DNA of 64,000 nucleotides from NCBI RefSeq assembly GCF_013128195.2, contig NZ_CP053452.2, forward strand, positions 6,696,001 to 6,760,000. The letters are read 5' to 3'. The notes under the pieces were generated by a model that was given only the letters and a program-made list of their open reading frames with translations, did no database searches and had not been told where the DNA came from. Position 1 is the first letter of the stretch. Every line of letters starts with the position of its first letter. This DNA is from Frigoriglobus tundricola (GTDB taxonomy: Bacteria; Planctomycetota; Planctomycetia; Gemmatales; Gemmataceae). The position numbers and the translations under genes were made by a program. Below are positions 42,698 to 51,725 of the stretch, in pieces.

Positions 42698-43939
42698 ATG
42701 AGCGTTACGCAGTACGCGACCGTTACCGATGCCCAGGCGGCAACCATTCCGTCTGCCATTACTGCATTACAAACATTTGGGTATTCGTCTGTAGACCCGG
42801 ATGGGGCTGGGTTTTACACAAGATCCAGTTCGCCGGGGGTGGGCAGCTTCCAATCGGCAGATGGCGCTTATTGGGTGTTGCAAGAGAGCGCGCTTACCCC
42901 GTTGCATTTTGGCGCGAAATACGATGGGAGCAACCAGGCGACCGCAATGCAAGCCTGGATTAATGCTGGCCTTTCAACGGGGAAGCCGCTTTATCTACCA
43001 CCTCATACGTTTTCTATCGGTTCGGCGTTGCAAGTGAGCGGCACGGCTCCGCTGACTATACGCGGAGCGGGTATTTTTCAAGGCTCACAGATTCAGCTAT
43101 TAAGCCAAACGCAAGATGGTATTGATTTTAGTGGCAGTGGTAGATATGGGCTGTATGACTTTACGATAAATAGTGCAGCAAATCCAACGGGCGGTGCAAA
43201 TTTAAATTTTCAGGGGCAAACAAATAACACCGTCGGCACAATTATCAGCAGGGTGTCCATGTTTACCGCCAATGTGGGTATCGCCAGCACCGGCATGTCA
43301 GCGTTTCTGTTCGACAATCTTGACTTGTCGGCCACTAGTATATGCGCGTCTCTGCGGGACCCCGGCGACAGCCTCATTCAAGGTGGACATTATACGCCGG
43401 TCGGGGCGAACGCTGGGGGGTTATTTATTAATGGCAATTGTGGCGGCTTAAAGATTTTGGCTCCAAAGGTCAATGCGGGCGCTGCTTATCAATACGCGAT
43501 AAGCATGCAGTTGCAAACCGCCGATGGCGACATCCAGGTTATAGGTGGCTCTTATGAGGGGTGGACCGGGGTGGGTATTGTTATCGACACGGTTGCCAAT
43601 GTCAGCTTTAGCAACATCTCAATTTCTGGCGCGCAAATCGCAGGTAACGGCGCCGGTGGCCGCGCCATTTATTTTCCAAATTCGGCCCATCAAGCCGGCA
43701 TTACTGGCAAGGTGACGATACAAAACAATATCCTGCAATCTGCACTTGGCGTCGCTGTAGATGGCCTAAATAACTGGCAAATCAAGGATAACTTAATGCA
43801 GGAATCTGGCTCAGTGATTTATATCGGTCCCAATTGCCTAAATGGCGAAGTGACCGGCAATAGGCTCGCCAATAATGGTGCGATCCAAAACAACGCGGGC
43901 GGCAATGTTTACATAGGCAAAAATCCTGGTTATAATTAG
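42698..43939 (+). CDS. Right-handed beta-helix (pectate lyase-like) protein, foreign composition
   Basis: A 413-residue protein. ATG at 42698 after GGAGGAGAG. The N-terminal part (1-70) with VSVTQYATVTDAQAATIPSA is followed by repeating short strands rich in Asn, Gly and Ile (ISRVSMFTANVGI, VTIQNNILQSALGVAV, GEVTGNRLANNGAI) typical of a parallel beta-helix, as in pectate lyases and phage tailspikes. No signal peptide. GC content and codon use are clearly lower than in the rest of the window (many TTT, ATT and AAT codons), pointing to recent transfer, possibly from a proteobacterial phage. Probable polysaccharide binding or cleavage. Confidence 0.75.
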   Translation: MSVTQYATVTDAQAATIPSAITALQTFGYSSVDPDGAGFYTRSSSPGVGSFQSADGAYWVLQESALTPLHFGAKYDGSNQATAMQAWINAGLSTGKPLYLPPHTFSIGSALQVSGTAPLTIRGAGIFQGSQIQLLSQTQDGIDFSGSGRYGLYDFTINSAANPTGGANLNFQGQTNNTVGTIISRVSMFTANVGIASTGMSAFLFDNLDLSATSICASLRDPGDSLIQGGHYTPVGANAGGLFINGNCGGLKILAPKVNAGAAYQYAISMQLQTADGDIQVIGGSYEGWTGVGIVIDTVANVSFSNISISGAQIAGNGAGGRAIYFPNSAHQAGITGKVTIQNNILQSALGVAVDGLNNWQIKDNLMQESGSVIYIGPNCLNGEVTGNRLANNGAIQNNAGGNVYIGKNPGYN

Positions 43940-44269
43940 TTTCGCCTGCGGCTTGCCTCTGAAAACAACGGTTTAGTTTTTTTGCTGCGGCCTCAACTCG
44001 CGCATTCCCCACGCCCGCCCGGAGCGCGCCGGCGAGTGGGTGGAGCGGGATCGCGACGGTTGCCGGGTAGCAAGCCACGCGTAGGACCGGAGCAGCGAAT
44101 GCCGCCGGCCGCACAGCTCGTTCCGGCAACGAGCCGATCCGGCGCCCTCGATTTGGCTCGAGGATGCCGGATCGATCCGTGAGAGGCAACAGCGGCTCGA
44201 CGCACGCGAGCCAGCCGCGCGCTCCGTGACAAACTCGCGGACCCCCTCTCCGGTCGCCTACGGCCACTA
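43940..44269. other. Gene-free stretch after beta-helix gene
   Basis: 330 bp with no supported gene. A T-run just after the stop codon (43975-43983) could be part of a terminator. The right end abuts the IS630 element at 44270. Confidence 0.4.
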
Positions 44270-45653
44270 GATCACGTTGGCTGAATTCGGCTGCCACCAA
44301 GGCAGAGGGTTTCCTGGTGTCACACGTTGAGCGGGCGGCCGGTGTACGTCCACTTGTAGGGCTTGGCTCGCGTCCGGTTGTGGTACGCGATGTACGCCAG
44401 GATCTTCTCCCGCAGGTCCGCCACCGATCGGAAGTTCCCACGGCGCACCACACGCCTCGCCAACACGCTGAACCAGATCTCCACTTGGTTCAGCCACGAC
44501 GTGTGCTTGGGCACATACACGAACCGCACCCGATGACGGGGGTCCGTCAGGAACGCCTTCCGCGTCGCGACCGACTTCAGCACCCCGCTCTTCCCCTTCT
44601 GGCCCAGCGACTCGGCCGCCACCCCGCACAGCGACGCCACCCACAGCACCAACGTCGCCGAGGTGTGCGTCGTCAGGTTGTCCGCCACGAAGATCCAACC
44701 CGCCTGCGGGTCCGTCGCCACCGTTCGCTCAATGTGGGTGGCGAAGTCCTTCTCGCCCCGCGTCGCCTGAACCGTCGGGGCGATCACCTGACCCGTTGCG
44801 ACCTCGAAGTTCCCGATCAAGCACTGCGTCCCATGCCGCTTGTACTCGAACTCAACTTTCTCGACCTGACCCGGCCGCATCGGCTTGGTCGGGGCGATCC
44901 GCTCCTTCGCCTGGACCCCCGTCATCTCGTCCACGCACACCGTGTGAACCCCGCTCTTCAACCCCGTTGGAGCAGCTTGGTAGCAGTCGCACACGTCCCG
45001 GACTTGTTGGGCGAATGCCTCGGGATCCTTGGGGTTCGCGTTCAGCCAATACCGACTCCGATGGGGCTGGAGTTCGGCACTTTTAAAAGGCGTCCGACGT
45101 GGCGGACGGAGATCGAGGGGACGATCCGGCGTGCCACCACTTCCTCGGCCAACGCGGTCGGGGTCCAGTGCGTCACGGGTCGGCCCGAATCCTCCGGCGG
45201 CTCACAGGCGACGGCGATGATCCGGGCGATCTGGTCGGGAGCAAAAGTCCCCGGACAACCGGACCTGGGGTTATCACTCAGGACATCTTCGATTGCCCTC
45301 TCCAGGGTCGAGAGACCTTCGAGGCACTCGATGCGAACCAGGGTGTCGAAGGCGGCCGCCCAACGTCGTCGCCAAATCCCGACGGCGTGCCGCTCGCACC
45401 CGAGGTGGTTGGCGATCGGTCCGTTCTGCAGGCGGTCGAAGGCGAGCAAGATGATCTCGGCTCGCTGGGCCAACCCCCGCGGGCAGGAGCGAGACCGAAC
45501 CCACCGTTGGAGGATCTCTTGCTGCCGCTCGGTGATGACCACCTTGGCTGCCTTCCCTGGCATGACCGGCTCCGCTCGGGTGTCAATCTGGGATACCCCG
45601 CGAGGGTGACGAAATTCCCGTCGTGATGGAAGGCCAATTCAGCCAGCGTGATC
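44270..45653 (-). mobile_element. IS630-family element with frameshifted transposase
   Basis: Inverted ends GATCACGTTGGCTGAATT (left) and GATCACGCTGGCTGAATT (inverted right), flanked by TA at 44268-44269 and 45654-45655 within CTAG. About 1.38 kb. Unrelated in sequence to the 40297 and 59935 elements. Confidence 0.85.
44320..45563 (-). CDS. IS630 transposase, two frames joined by -1 frameshift
   Basis: Frame A (45042-45563, ATG at 45563) holds the helix-turn-helix half ([37 protein letters not shown]). Frame B (ending 44320) holds the DDE half: [18 protein letters not shown] and [16 protein letters not shown] canonical slippery heptamer T TTA AAA (minus strand, 45081-45087) lies where the homologous reading passes from A to B by -1. 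Programmed frameshifting is known in IS630-type elements, so this is probably functional rather than a mutation. Confidence 0.82.
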
Positions 45654-45655
45654 TA

Positions 45656-45969
45656 GCTAGAAAGCACCTTGCTCGGACCATCTGGTCGTGGAAGCGTTGG
45701 GCGTGCGCCCCGGCCTTGTGCGCGAATCGCAGGACGGTGTTGAGGGCGACCCCTACCGCTGTCACCATTGACACGGATTCGCGAAGCCGAACTATCGGAA
45801 TCCAAAGCGAACTCGTTCGGAACCGACGGCCCTCTCCGCATCGGGTCAAGGGATTCGGGTGGGAACCGGCTTCCGACGCCTCCTGGGCATCCGGCTGCAA
45901 CCGGAAGGCTCCCAAGGATTTACAACCGGGATCGCGGAACGAAGCTGTGTCAATAGTGAAGGCGGTAGG
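45656..45969. other. Gene-free stretch
   Basis: 314 bp with no supported gene. It ends at a lone R''-like GTTCGGC (45970-45976) that is all that remains of the attC expected after the 45986-46408 gene. Confidence 0.5.
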
Positions 45970-45985
45970 GTTCGGCCCGCCGCGC

Positions 45986-46408
45986 TCAGATGGACGACGA
46001 GTCGGTGTTGCGGAACACCTCGAACGCTGCCCACCGCCGCGGCTCGCACTTGAGCCACACCTCCAGCCCGAGGTAGTCGTCGTCGCGGGGCACGCCCGCC
46101 TTCGGCCGCTCCAGGCAGTGACACCGGACGCTGATTTGGACCCACGCCGGGTCGCGGTGGGCGATGTACGACTCGGACCCGATGTAGTACGCCCCGGTCA
46201 TGCGGAGCCGATCCGGGAAGCTCTCGCCTTCTCCGTACAGCCCCGGCGTGTTGAGGTATTGCTCCACCTCGCGATGAACCATCCGCAGCAGCTTGTCCCG
46301 GTGCCGCTGGATGGCCGCGTACTCGGCGACCGTGATCCCGGCGGTGCTCAGGTCCGGTTGCGTCGCCCATTCGGGCGGCTCGATCCGTGTCAGCCGGAAC
46401 TTCGCCAC
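45986..46408 (-). CDS. Cassette hypothetical protein
   Basis: A 140-residue soluble protein. The GTG start at 46408 follows AAAGGGC in the cassette leader. Segments: GITVAEYAAIQRHRDKLLRM, GAYYIGSESYIAHRDPAWV and DDYLGLEVWLKCEP. No family recognised. It is a cassette gene by its leader next to attC T; its own attC is reduced to an R'' stub at 45970. Confidence 0.65.
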   Translation of the reverse strand: MAKFRLTRIEPPEWATQPDLSTAGITVAEYAAIQRHRDKLLRMVHREVEQYLNTPGLYGEGESFPDRLRMTGAYYIGSESYIAHRDPAWVQISVRCHCLERPKAGVPRDDDYLGLEVWLKCEPRRWAAFEVFRNTDSSSI

Positions 46409-46424
46409 CGCTGCGCCCTTTCGT

Positions 46425-46532
46425 GCCGACCGCTCCCGTTCACCGCCCCGGCCGCGACAACAGTGTGCGACCCCGGAACCGGTGAGCAACGGGAAGCAAC
46501 TACGCGGCCGGGTCCGGTGCCGTGGGTGCGGC
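46425..46532 (-). other. attC site T (108 bp)
   Basis: Degenerate R' GGTCGGC (46425-46431), R'' GCCGCAC (46526-46532). Related to attC R. The upstream gene terminates inside it. Confidence 0.7.
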
Positions 46533-47015
46533 GTCCGGGTTGTGCGCGACGTCCGGAACCTGCGCCGGGGACAGCCGGAAGAACTCGACCCCGGCCAAGC
46601 GGCCCCGCCCCCAGCACACGACGCACCAGTCGGACGCGCCCGACGCGGCGACCAGCCGCACCCGGCCGACCGCGCCACCGGCGAGCCGGGCCCGCACGCG
46701 GCCCAGCAGGCCCGGGGCGGCCAACTGGCGGGCCGCGGCCGCCAGCCCCGCGCCCGCTTCGTCCGACGGCGGGAGCAGCCCGTACCGCGTGCCCCCTACG
46801 ATGTACGAGAGCGTATCATCGCACACCGCGTTGGTGCGCCACGGGTGGAAATGGACCGACGCGGCCCCGTCCCGCACGGCCATCGCCAGGACCTCGGGCC
46901 ACGTGACCCAGAACCGGAGCCGGTCGGCGTACAGGTCGGCGACGAACGCCGGGTCGTTGAACCGCGCGTCGCAGTAGTACCCGAGTTCCGGCAGGTACAG
47001 GACCGCTTCCGCCAT
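46500..47015 (-). CDS. Cassette hypothetical protein, intact copy
   Basis: A 171-residue protein starting MAEAVLYLPELGYYCDARFND. The ATG at 47015 follows AGAGGGC next to attC U. Two-part structure: an N-terminal region with WPEVLAMAVRDGAASVHFHPW and a C-terminal beta-rich region (RVRLVAASGASDWCVVCWGRGRL). The last residues (APTAPDPAA) come from attC T. A second copy at 39819-41502 is disrupted. Family not recognised. Confidence 0.7.
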   Translation of the reverse strand: MAEAVLYLPELGYYCDARFNDPAFVADLYADRLRFWVTWPEVLAMAVRDGAASVHFHPWRTNAVCDDTLSYIVGGTRYGLLPPSDEAGAGLAAAARQLAAPGLLGRVRARLAGGAVGRVRLVAASGASDWCVVCWGRGRLAGVEFFRLSPAQVPDVAHNPDAAPTAPDPAA

Positions 47016-47031
47016 CGGTGCGCCCTCTGTG

Positions 47032-47142
47032 GCCGAACGGAAGCGCTCACCGGCCGCGACGCGGCACTAGTCGCGCACACGGTACCCGGGAGCAACACGA
47101 AACGAGCTACGCGGCCGGGTCCGGTGCCGCGCCGGGTGCGGC
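47032..47142 (-). other. attC site U (111 bp)
   Basis: R' GTTCGGC (47032-47038), R'' GCCGCAC (47136-47142), L boxes CACCGG/CCGGTGAGC. Closes the CdiI-like cassette. Confidence 0.75.
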
Positions 47143-47376
47143 GGCCTGTGTGGCGGCGACCGCGACCGCCAACTCGCCATCGTAGAACTCGGAGTCGTCC
47201 GGTTGCCCGAGAACCAGGCGCCGACGGGCCTCGGCGAGTACCGGTTCCACCGCGATCCGTTGCCGCAGGAACAGCGCCAACCCGGCGTCCGGCAGCTCCG
47301 CAACGGGAACGGACCAGAGGTCGCGCACGCGCTCGACCAGACCCGACTGCCAATCGGGATCGATCCACGGCCCATA

Positions 47377-48540
47377 TTACCTCGGCAAGGAAGTTGCTCA
47401 AGGTGTAACATAAAAGGGGCCTCGTAGTGGCCCCGATCGGTCTCACCATCGTCCGCTGAGCGGCTGCGTCATGGCGATCACATTGCCGGATTCTCGTGGG
47501 CTGTCCGACGAAGTCCTGCAGGCGTTGCGCCTGCGCGCGTTGCACGGGATCGAGTCCGGGTTCTCGCAAGCCGATGTGGCCCGGTTGCTGGGTGTCGCGG
47601 GTGAAACCGTGTCGCGCTGGTGGACGGCCTACACGGCGGGTGGGCTGCAGGCCCTGCCCCAGGAGCGCACCGGGCGACCGGTGGGAACCGGGCGCACCCT
47701 CTCCGACGAGCAAGGGGCCCACCTGCAACTACTGCTCGACACCAAGAGCCCGTCGGATCTGGGGATCGCCGCGCCCGTGTGGAACCGTCGCGCGGTTCGC
47801 GACCTGATCCTCAACGAGTACGGGCTCCGGGTGCCGATTCGCACCGTGGGGGAATACTTGCGCGCGCTGGGGCTATACGGCCAAGAAGCCGTCCCGCCAC
47901 GCCCGCAAGCAAGATCCCGACGAGGTGCGTGAGTGGCTCGAGCAGACGTATCCGGCCATTGAAAAGCTGGCTCGGGCGGAACGGGCCACCATGTTCTGGT
48001 GCGATGAGACCGGGACGGCCGCCGACGCGTATCCCGGTTACGGGTACGCCCGCGAGGGCCAACGGGCGACGATCGAGGTTCCCGATCCACATCCGGATGA
48101 ACATGGTCTCCGGGATCAGTAACACGGGCGATGTGCGGTTCCTGACGTATTCCGGCACGATGACGGCCGAGCGGTTCATCACGTTCCTGAAGCAGTTGCT
48201 GACGACCGTGCCGGGTACGATCTTCGTGATCGTGGACAACTTGCCCGCCCACGCCAAGGATGCGGTCGTCGCTTGGGTCCAACAGCATGAGGATCGGCTC
48301 GCCGTGTTTTATCTGCCCCGGTACAGTCCCGAATTGAACCCCGACGAGTATCTCAACAACGACCTGAAGGGGCAGGTGCATGACGCCGGCTTGCCCGACA
48401 CGAGCAAAACCCTGCGCTCGCGAATCCAACGCTTCATGCACAAGCTCCTGATGCTACCCAAACATGTGATGAGCTACTTCCTCCATCCAAAAGTAAACTA
48501 TTGCGCATCAGGTTAATGATAAAATTATTTGCCGGGGTAA
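47377..48540 (+). mobile_element. IS630-family element, copy 2 (1164 bp)
   Basis: Same ends as copy 1 (TTACCTCGGCAAGG; inverted TTACCCCGGCAAAT), flanked by TA at 47375-47376 and 48541-48542. Opposite orientation to copy 1, with two indels in the transposase gene. Confidence 0.9.
47471..48516 (+). pseudogene. IS630 transposase with two indels
   Basis: Compared with the intact copy at 40321-41367, one base is inserted near 47862 (CTTGCGCGCG for CTTGCGGCG) and two bases are missing near 48089 (GATCCACATC for GATCCGCACATC). The helix-turn-helix and DDE halves are thus out of frame; the net effect is loss of function. Confidence 0.88.
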
Positions 48541-48580
48541 TAGATGTCGGCGGCTGTCACCTGCTTCTCGCCTCCCCGTC

Positions 48581-48655
48581 GCCGAACGTAACAGCTCAGT
48601 ACACACCCGGCCAAAGACGGTCGGTGAGCGACAGCCGGGATCGGCGGGGTTCGGT
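48581..48655 (-). other. attC-like remnant V (75 bp)
   Basis: R' GTTCGGC (48581-48587), R'' ACCGAAC (48649-48655), with a partial CAGCTCA L' box and a shortened apex. The IS66 transposase gene begins 12 bp to the right. Confidence 0.5.
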
Positions 48656-48666
48656 GTGGGATGGGC

Positions 48667-50223
48667 TTACGCGACGAGGAGTCGGGATTGTTGACGCTTC
48701 GCCCACACGTCGGGCAGAAGAGGTGCGAGTTGGTCCGCCGTCGGCTTCTCGCCCAACGCATGAAGGGCCGGAAGAACCTCACGCAGGTATGCCGTCGCAT
48801 CGAGACCCAAGTGCCGACACGTGCCCACCACCGAGAAGTGAACCGCGGCGTGCGCACCGGCCTTCGCACTGCCCACGAACTTCCAATTGCTCCGACCCAC
48901 GGCGATCAGCCGGAGCGTTCGCTCGCTCAGGTTATTATCGATCGAGAGTCGCCCGTCCTCGGTGTACCGGACGAACGCGGCCCAGTGATTCGCCACGTAC
49001 CGGATCGCGGCCCCCAGGGCCGACTTGGGCAACGCCGTCCCGAGTGCCGCGTCGAGCCACGCCTTCAGGTCGTTCAGGATCGGGAGCGCCCTTGCTTGCC
49101 GCGTCGCGCGACGGGCGACGATGTGCTCCGGTGAGTCCGGCGCCGGAAGCGTGTGCTCGATGTGGTACAACCGGTTGATGCGTTCGACCGCCTTGGCCCC
49201 GGGGTCCCCGGCGCCGAGGAACTTGCGGCGCGCGTGGGACCAACAGGCGACGTGCTTGGCTCCGGCGGCGAACAGGCCGTTGTACTGTGCGAGGCAATCG
49301 GCATGCACGTGGCCCCGGAAGCCGCCTAAGAACTGGTCCGGTCCGCTCGCGGCGTCGTAACCGGTCGTGAAGTGGAACGCCGTGTACGGGGCCGTCGGAT
49401 CTCCGATCCCCACCCAGAAGTGGCCGTGCGGCATCGTTCGCTCACCGGGCTGGGCGAACCGCGAGCGGGTGTCATCGGACCAGAGGACCGGACACGTGCG
49501 CACCCGCTCGAGCATCAACTGGTACAGCGACGTCAGTAACACCGCGGACTGTTTCACCCAATCGCCCAAGGTACTCTCGGACACCGTCACCCCCGCGCGC
49601 CCGATCCGGGCGACTTGGCGGTGCAGCGGCAGGTGGTCGAGGAACTTCCCGACGAGAACCTCGGCCAACAAGCCCGGACCACACAGTCCCTTGTCGATCG
49701 GTCCGACGGTACTCGGCGTGGCGGTCCGGATCCGGTCCTCGGCCCGGACCGTCGGGGGCACTGTTGGCACGCGTACGTCTTGCGGATCGTGCGCCGCACG
49801 AAGTACGGGGTCGGGTCGCAATCGAGTTGCTCGGTCTGGGTCTGGCCGATGCACACGCGGTCGCCACCACAGCCCGAGCAGCGGCGCTCGTCGGGGGTCA
49901 GATCGAGGACCGTGTCGCGGCGTTCGAGGTGCGCCGGGAGTGGCGAACGGCCGTGGTCGTGGCGCCGCTTCGCGGGTCCGTCGCCGGGGACCTTCGGTGG
50001 CTTCGGTGTGCGTTCGGACCGCCGGCCGAACCGGTGCGTCGTGGCCCGGTCCAACTTCGCCTTCAAGGCCGCGACCTCGGCACGCGAGGTCGTCGATGGT
50101 CCGTTGGAACTGCTCGGCCTGGCGTTGGAGCTGCGTGCGGAGGTCGGCGTTTTCGGCCTGGAGGGCACGCACCATCCCTTGGAGGGTCAGCACGTCGGTC
50201 GGCAGCGGGGCGTCGGAGTCCAT
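48667..50223 (-). pseudogene. IS66 transposase TnpC with internal frame disturbance
   Basis: A 518-codon open frame whose ends match TnpC: N-terminal MDSDAPLPTDVLTLQGMVRALQ coiled coil, then from about residue 165 STVGPIDKGLCGPGLLAEV, WSDDTRSRF, HADCLAQYNGLF, WSHARRKF and DNNLSERTLR. Residues about 45-165 make no sense. The correct zinc-binding segment (LDLTPDERRCSGCGGDRVC, YACQQCP) reads in another frame between about 49740 and 50090. Two compensating shifts therefore replace the zinc domain. Probably inactive. Confidence 0.8.
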
Positions 50224-50236
50224 GCCGAAAGATGGG

Positions 50237-50614
50237 TCAGGACGTGCGGGTGCGCAAGTCGGATTCGGACGCTTTCGGGCGACAATAACGGGTGAAACGT
50301 TTGGCCGACGAGTAGTCGATGCCGTCGAGGATCATGGCGAACTCGGTGGCGGTGAGTTCGAGTTTGCGGTCGGTCGGGGTGGGGAAGTGGTACCGCCCGC
50401 GCTCGAGTCGCTGGCACCACAAGCAGAGCCCGTGGCGGGTCCAGTACAGGGCCTTGAGCCGGTTGGCCGAGCGATTGGTGAAAATGAACAGATGCCCGCT
50501 CAAGGGATCGGCCTGAAGCGTGGATTGGACGTGGCGGTACAGGCCGTCGAACCCGAGGCGCAGATCGACGGCCCCGCCGTACCAGAGCTGGGTGGTGGGT
50601 GGAATGCTCAGCAC
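50237..50614 (-). CDS. tnpB: IS66 accessory protein TnpB (Orf2)
   Basis: A 125-residue protein. GTG start at 50614, overlapping tnpA by seven bases. Typical TnpB core: YGGAVDLRLGFDGLYRHVQ, PLSGHLFIFTNRSANRLKALYW and FAMILDGIDYSSAKRF. Required with TnpA and TnpC for IS66 movement; the catalytic details are not established. The family identification is secure. Confidence 0.9.
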   Translation of the reverse strand: MLSIPPTTQLWYGGAVDLRLGFDGLYRHVQSTLQADPLSGHLFIFTNRSANRLKALYWTRHGLCLWCQRLERGRYHFPTPTDRKLELTATEFAMILDGIDYSSAKRFTRYCRPKASESDLRTRTS

Positions 50615-50955
50615 GGGCGCCCCTCCACCGCATGCACGAGGGCGGCGATGACCTCCGGTCGGGCATCGACCGGGAACCGCAGGACGGTTCCCGACGGGAA
50701 CACCACCTCGATCGGCGGTCCGGCGGGCGACGGGGTCAGGCGGATGGGGACGAGCGTCGGAGTGACCGGTACGGGTGATGGGGCGTGGTCCGCGAGGGTT
50801 CGCCGCCACACATAAAAGGACGGCGGTGAGACGCCCTCGGCGGCACAGAACTGAGCGATCGTCTGCCCCGACCGGCGGAACCGTTCGAGTCGTTCGGCCC
50901 ACCGGCGACGGGTGGCGGCCGGGTCACGGCGAGAGGCAGCAGGGACAGCAGGCAC
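50608..50955 (-). CDS. tnpA: IS66 accessory protein TnpA (Orf1)
   Basis: A 115-residue protein with an N-terminal helix-turn-helix (ERLERFRRSGQTIAQFCAAEGVSPPSFYVWRR), the IS3/IS66 OrfA DNA-binding type. First gene of the tnpA-tnpB-tnpC unit. The element's right end (near 51000) has displaced part of attC W. Confidence 0.9.
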   Translation of the reverse strand: MPAVPAASRRDPAATRRRWAERLERFRRSGQTIAQFCAAEGVSPPSFYVWRRTLADHAPSPVPVTPTLVPIRLTPSPAGPPIEVVFPSGTVLRFPVDARPEVIAALVHAVEGRPC

Positions 50956-51020
50956 AGCGGCATCCTCCAGGGAAAACGGATGCCATCGAACTTACCTTAC
51001 CTGTCAATGACGCCGTTCGC

Positions 51021-51134
51021 CGGTCGTGTACACAGCTCACCGCGCCGGCCGCGACCCCAGTAACGCACACGGGAGACCGGTGAGCAACACGAAACAGACT
51101 ACGCGGTCGGGGCCGGTGCCGCGGCGGGTCCGGT
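51021..51134 (-). other. attC remnant W
   Basis: L' side CAGCTCACC (51032-51040), the apical GCAACACGAAAC segment and L'' CCGGTGCCGC remain. R' is destroyed by the IS66 end and R'' has become ACCGGAC (51128-51134). Confidence 0.55.
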
Positions 51135-51168
51135 CGGGTCCGCCGTTCCCATCCGGGTCGCGGGCGGC

Positions 51169-51411
51169 TCACCGGGGCTGGAGCGTGCCGCTTACGCCCA
51201 GGCCCATAGCGGCCTCCAGATCCTTATACGCCCGGTCCAACGTGGCCTCCTTCTGACGCGCGCGCACGATGGCCGGGGCGAGCACCGCGAACGTGGCGAA
51301 GAGCAGGGCCGCCGCGACGCCGAGGGCGGCGTAGTGGCGTCGGCTCCAACCGCGCTTGCCGCGCAAGGGGTCGGGCTGCTCCCAGTCACTGTTCCATTTC
51401 GGTAACGTCAT
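51169..51411 (-). CDS. Cassette small membrane protein
   Basis: An 80-residue protein. ATG at 51411 after AAGAGGGC in a cassette leader. Basic N-terminus (LRGKRGWSRRHY), one membrane helix (ALGVAAALLFATFAVLAPAIV) and a short helical tail. Lies between attC remnants X and W. Function unknown. Confidence 0.65.
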   Translation of the reverse strand: MTLPKWNSDWEQPDPLRGKRGWSRRHYAALGVAAALLFATFAVLAPAIVRARQKEATLDRAYKDLEAAMGLGVSGTLQPR

Positions 51412-51431
51412 CACGGCCCCGGCCCTCTTGT

Positions 51432-51540
51432 TCCGAACGAATCCGCTCACCGGCCCGACTACGACTCCAGTGTGCGCAGCGGACGAGCGGCGAGCAACGG
51501 GAAACAAGTTACGTGGCCGGACCCGGTGCAGCGCGAGGTA
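51432..51540 (-). other. attC remnant X, cut by IS66 fragment
   Basis: R' GTTCGGA (51432-51438), L' CGCTCACCGG and L'' CCCGGTGCAGCG are kept, but R'' is replaced at 51540 by the tnpB fragment of another IS66 copy. Confidence 0.6.
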
Positions 51541-51541
51541 G

Positions 51542-51709
51542 CGCCTGGAAGCCGGGCGTTACCACTTCCCTGAAGCCACCGCCACCGGGATCGAACCGAC
51601 CGCCGCCCAGTTTGCCATGATCCCCGACGGCATCGACGTGTCCCGGGTCCGACGGTTCAAGCGCTATTCCCCTCCTGCCCCGACGAGTTCGCGCTGCCCT
51701 TCCACGTGA
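51542..51709 (+). pseudogene. tnpB 3' fragment of a second IS66 copy
   Basis: 56 codons homologous to the end of TnpB (RLEAGRYHFPE, AAQFAMIPDGIDVSRVRRFKRY). The 5' part is missing: the fragment starts abruptly at the attC X breakpoint. Confidence 0.75.
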
Positions 51710-51725
51710 GCGGTGTTCAAAGGGC

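Larger units (their letters stand above)
47107..48560 (-). pseudogene. CdiI-like immunity gene split by IS630
   Basis: Joining 48541-48560 to 47107-47374 across the IS (one TA kept) gives an uninterrupted 95-codon frame: GTG start at 48560, MTAADIYGPWIDPDWQSG, then RVRDLWSVPVAELPDAGLA and PDDSEFYDGELAVAVAA. The pattern of an early LxxLxDxxLxxxLxQ helix and a later FYxGELxxAV segment resembles contact-dependent inhibition immunity proteins. Ends GAAPDPAA inside attC U. The leader GGGGAGGCG and an attC-type core (48581) lie just upstream. Confidence 0.72.

Noticed and set aside
48667-50223. A novel domain in the middle of this TnpC
   Set aside because: Residues 45-165 are a frameshifted version of the normal zinc-binding segment, which is readable in another frame over the same bases.
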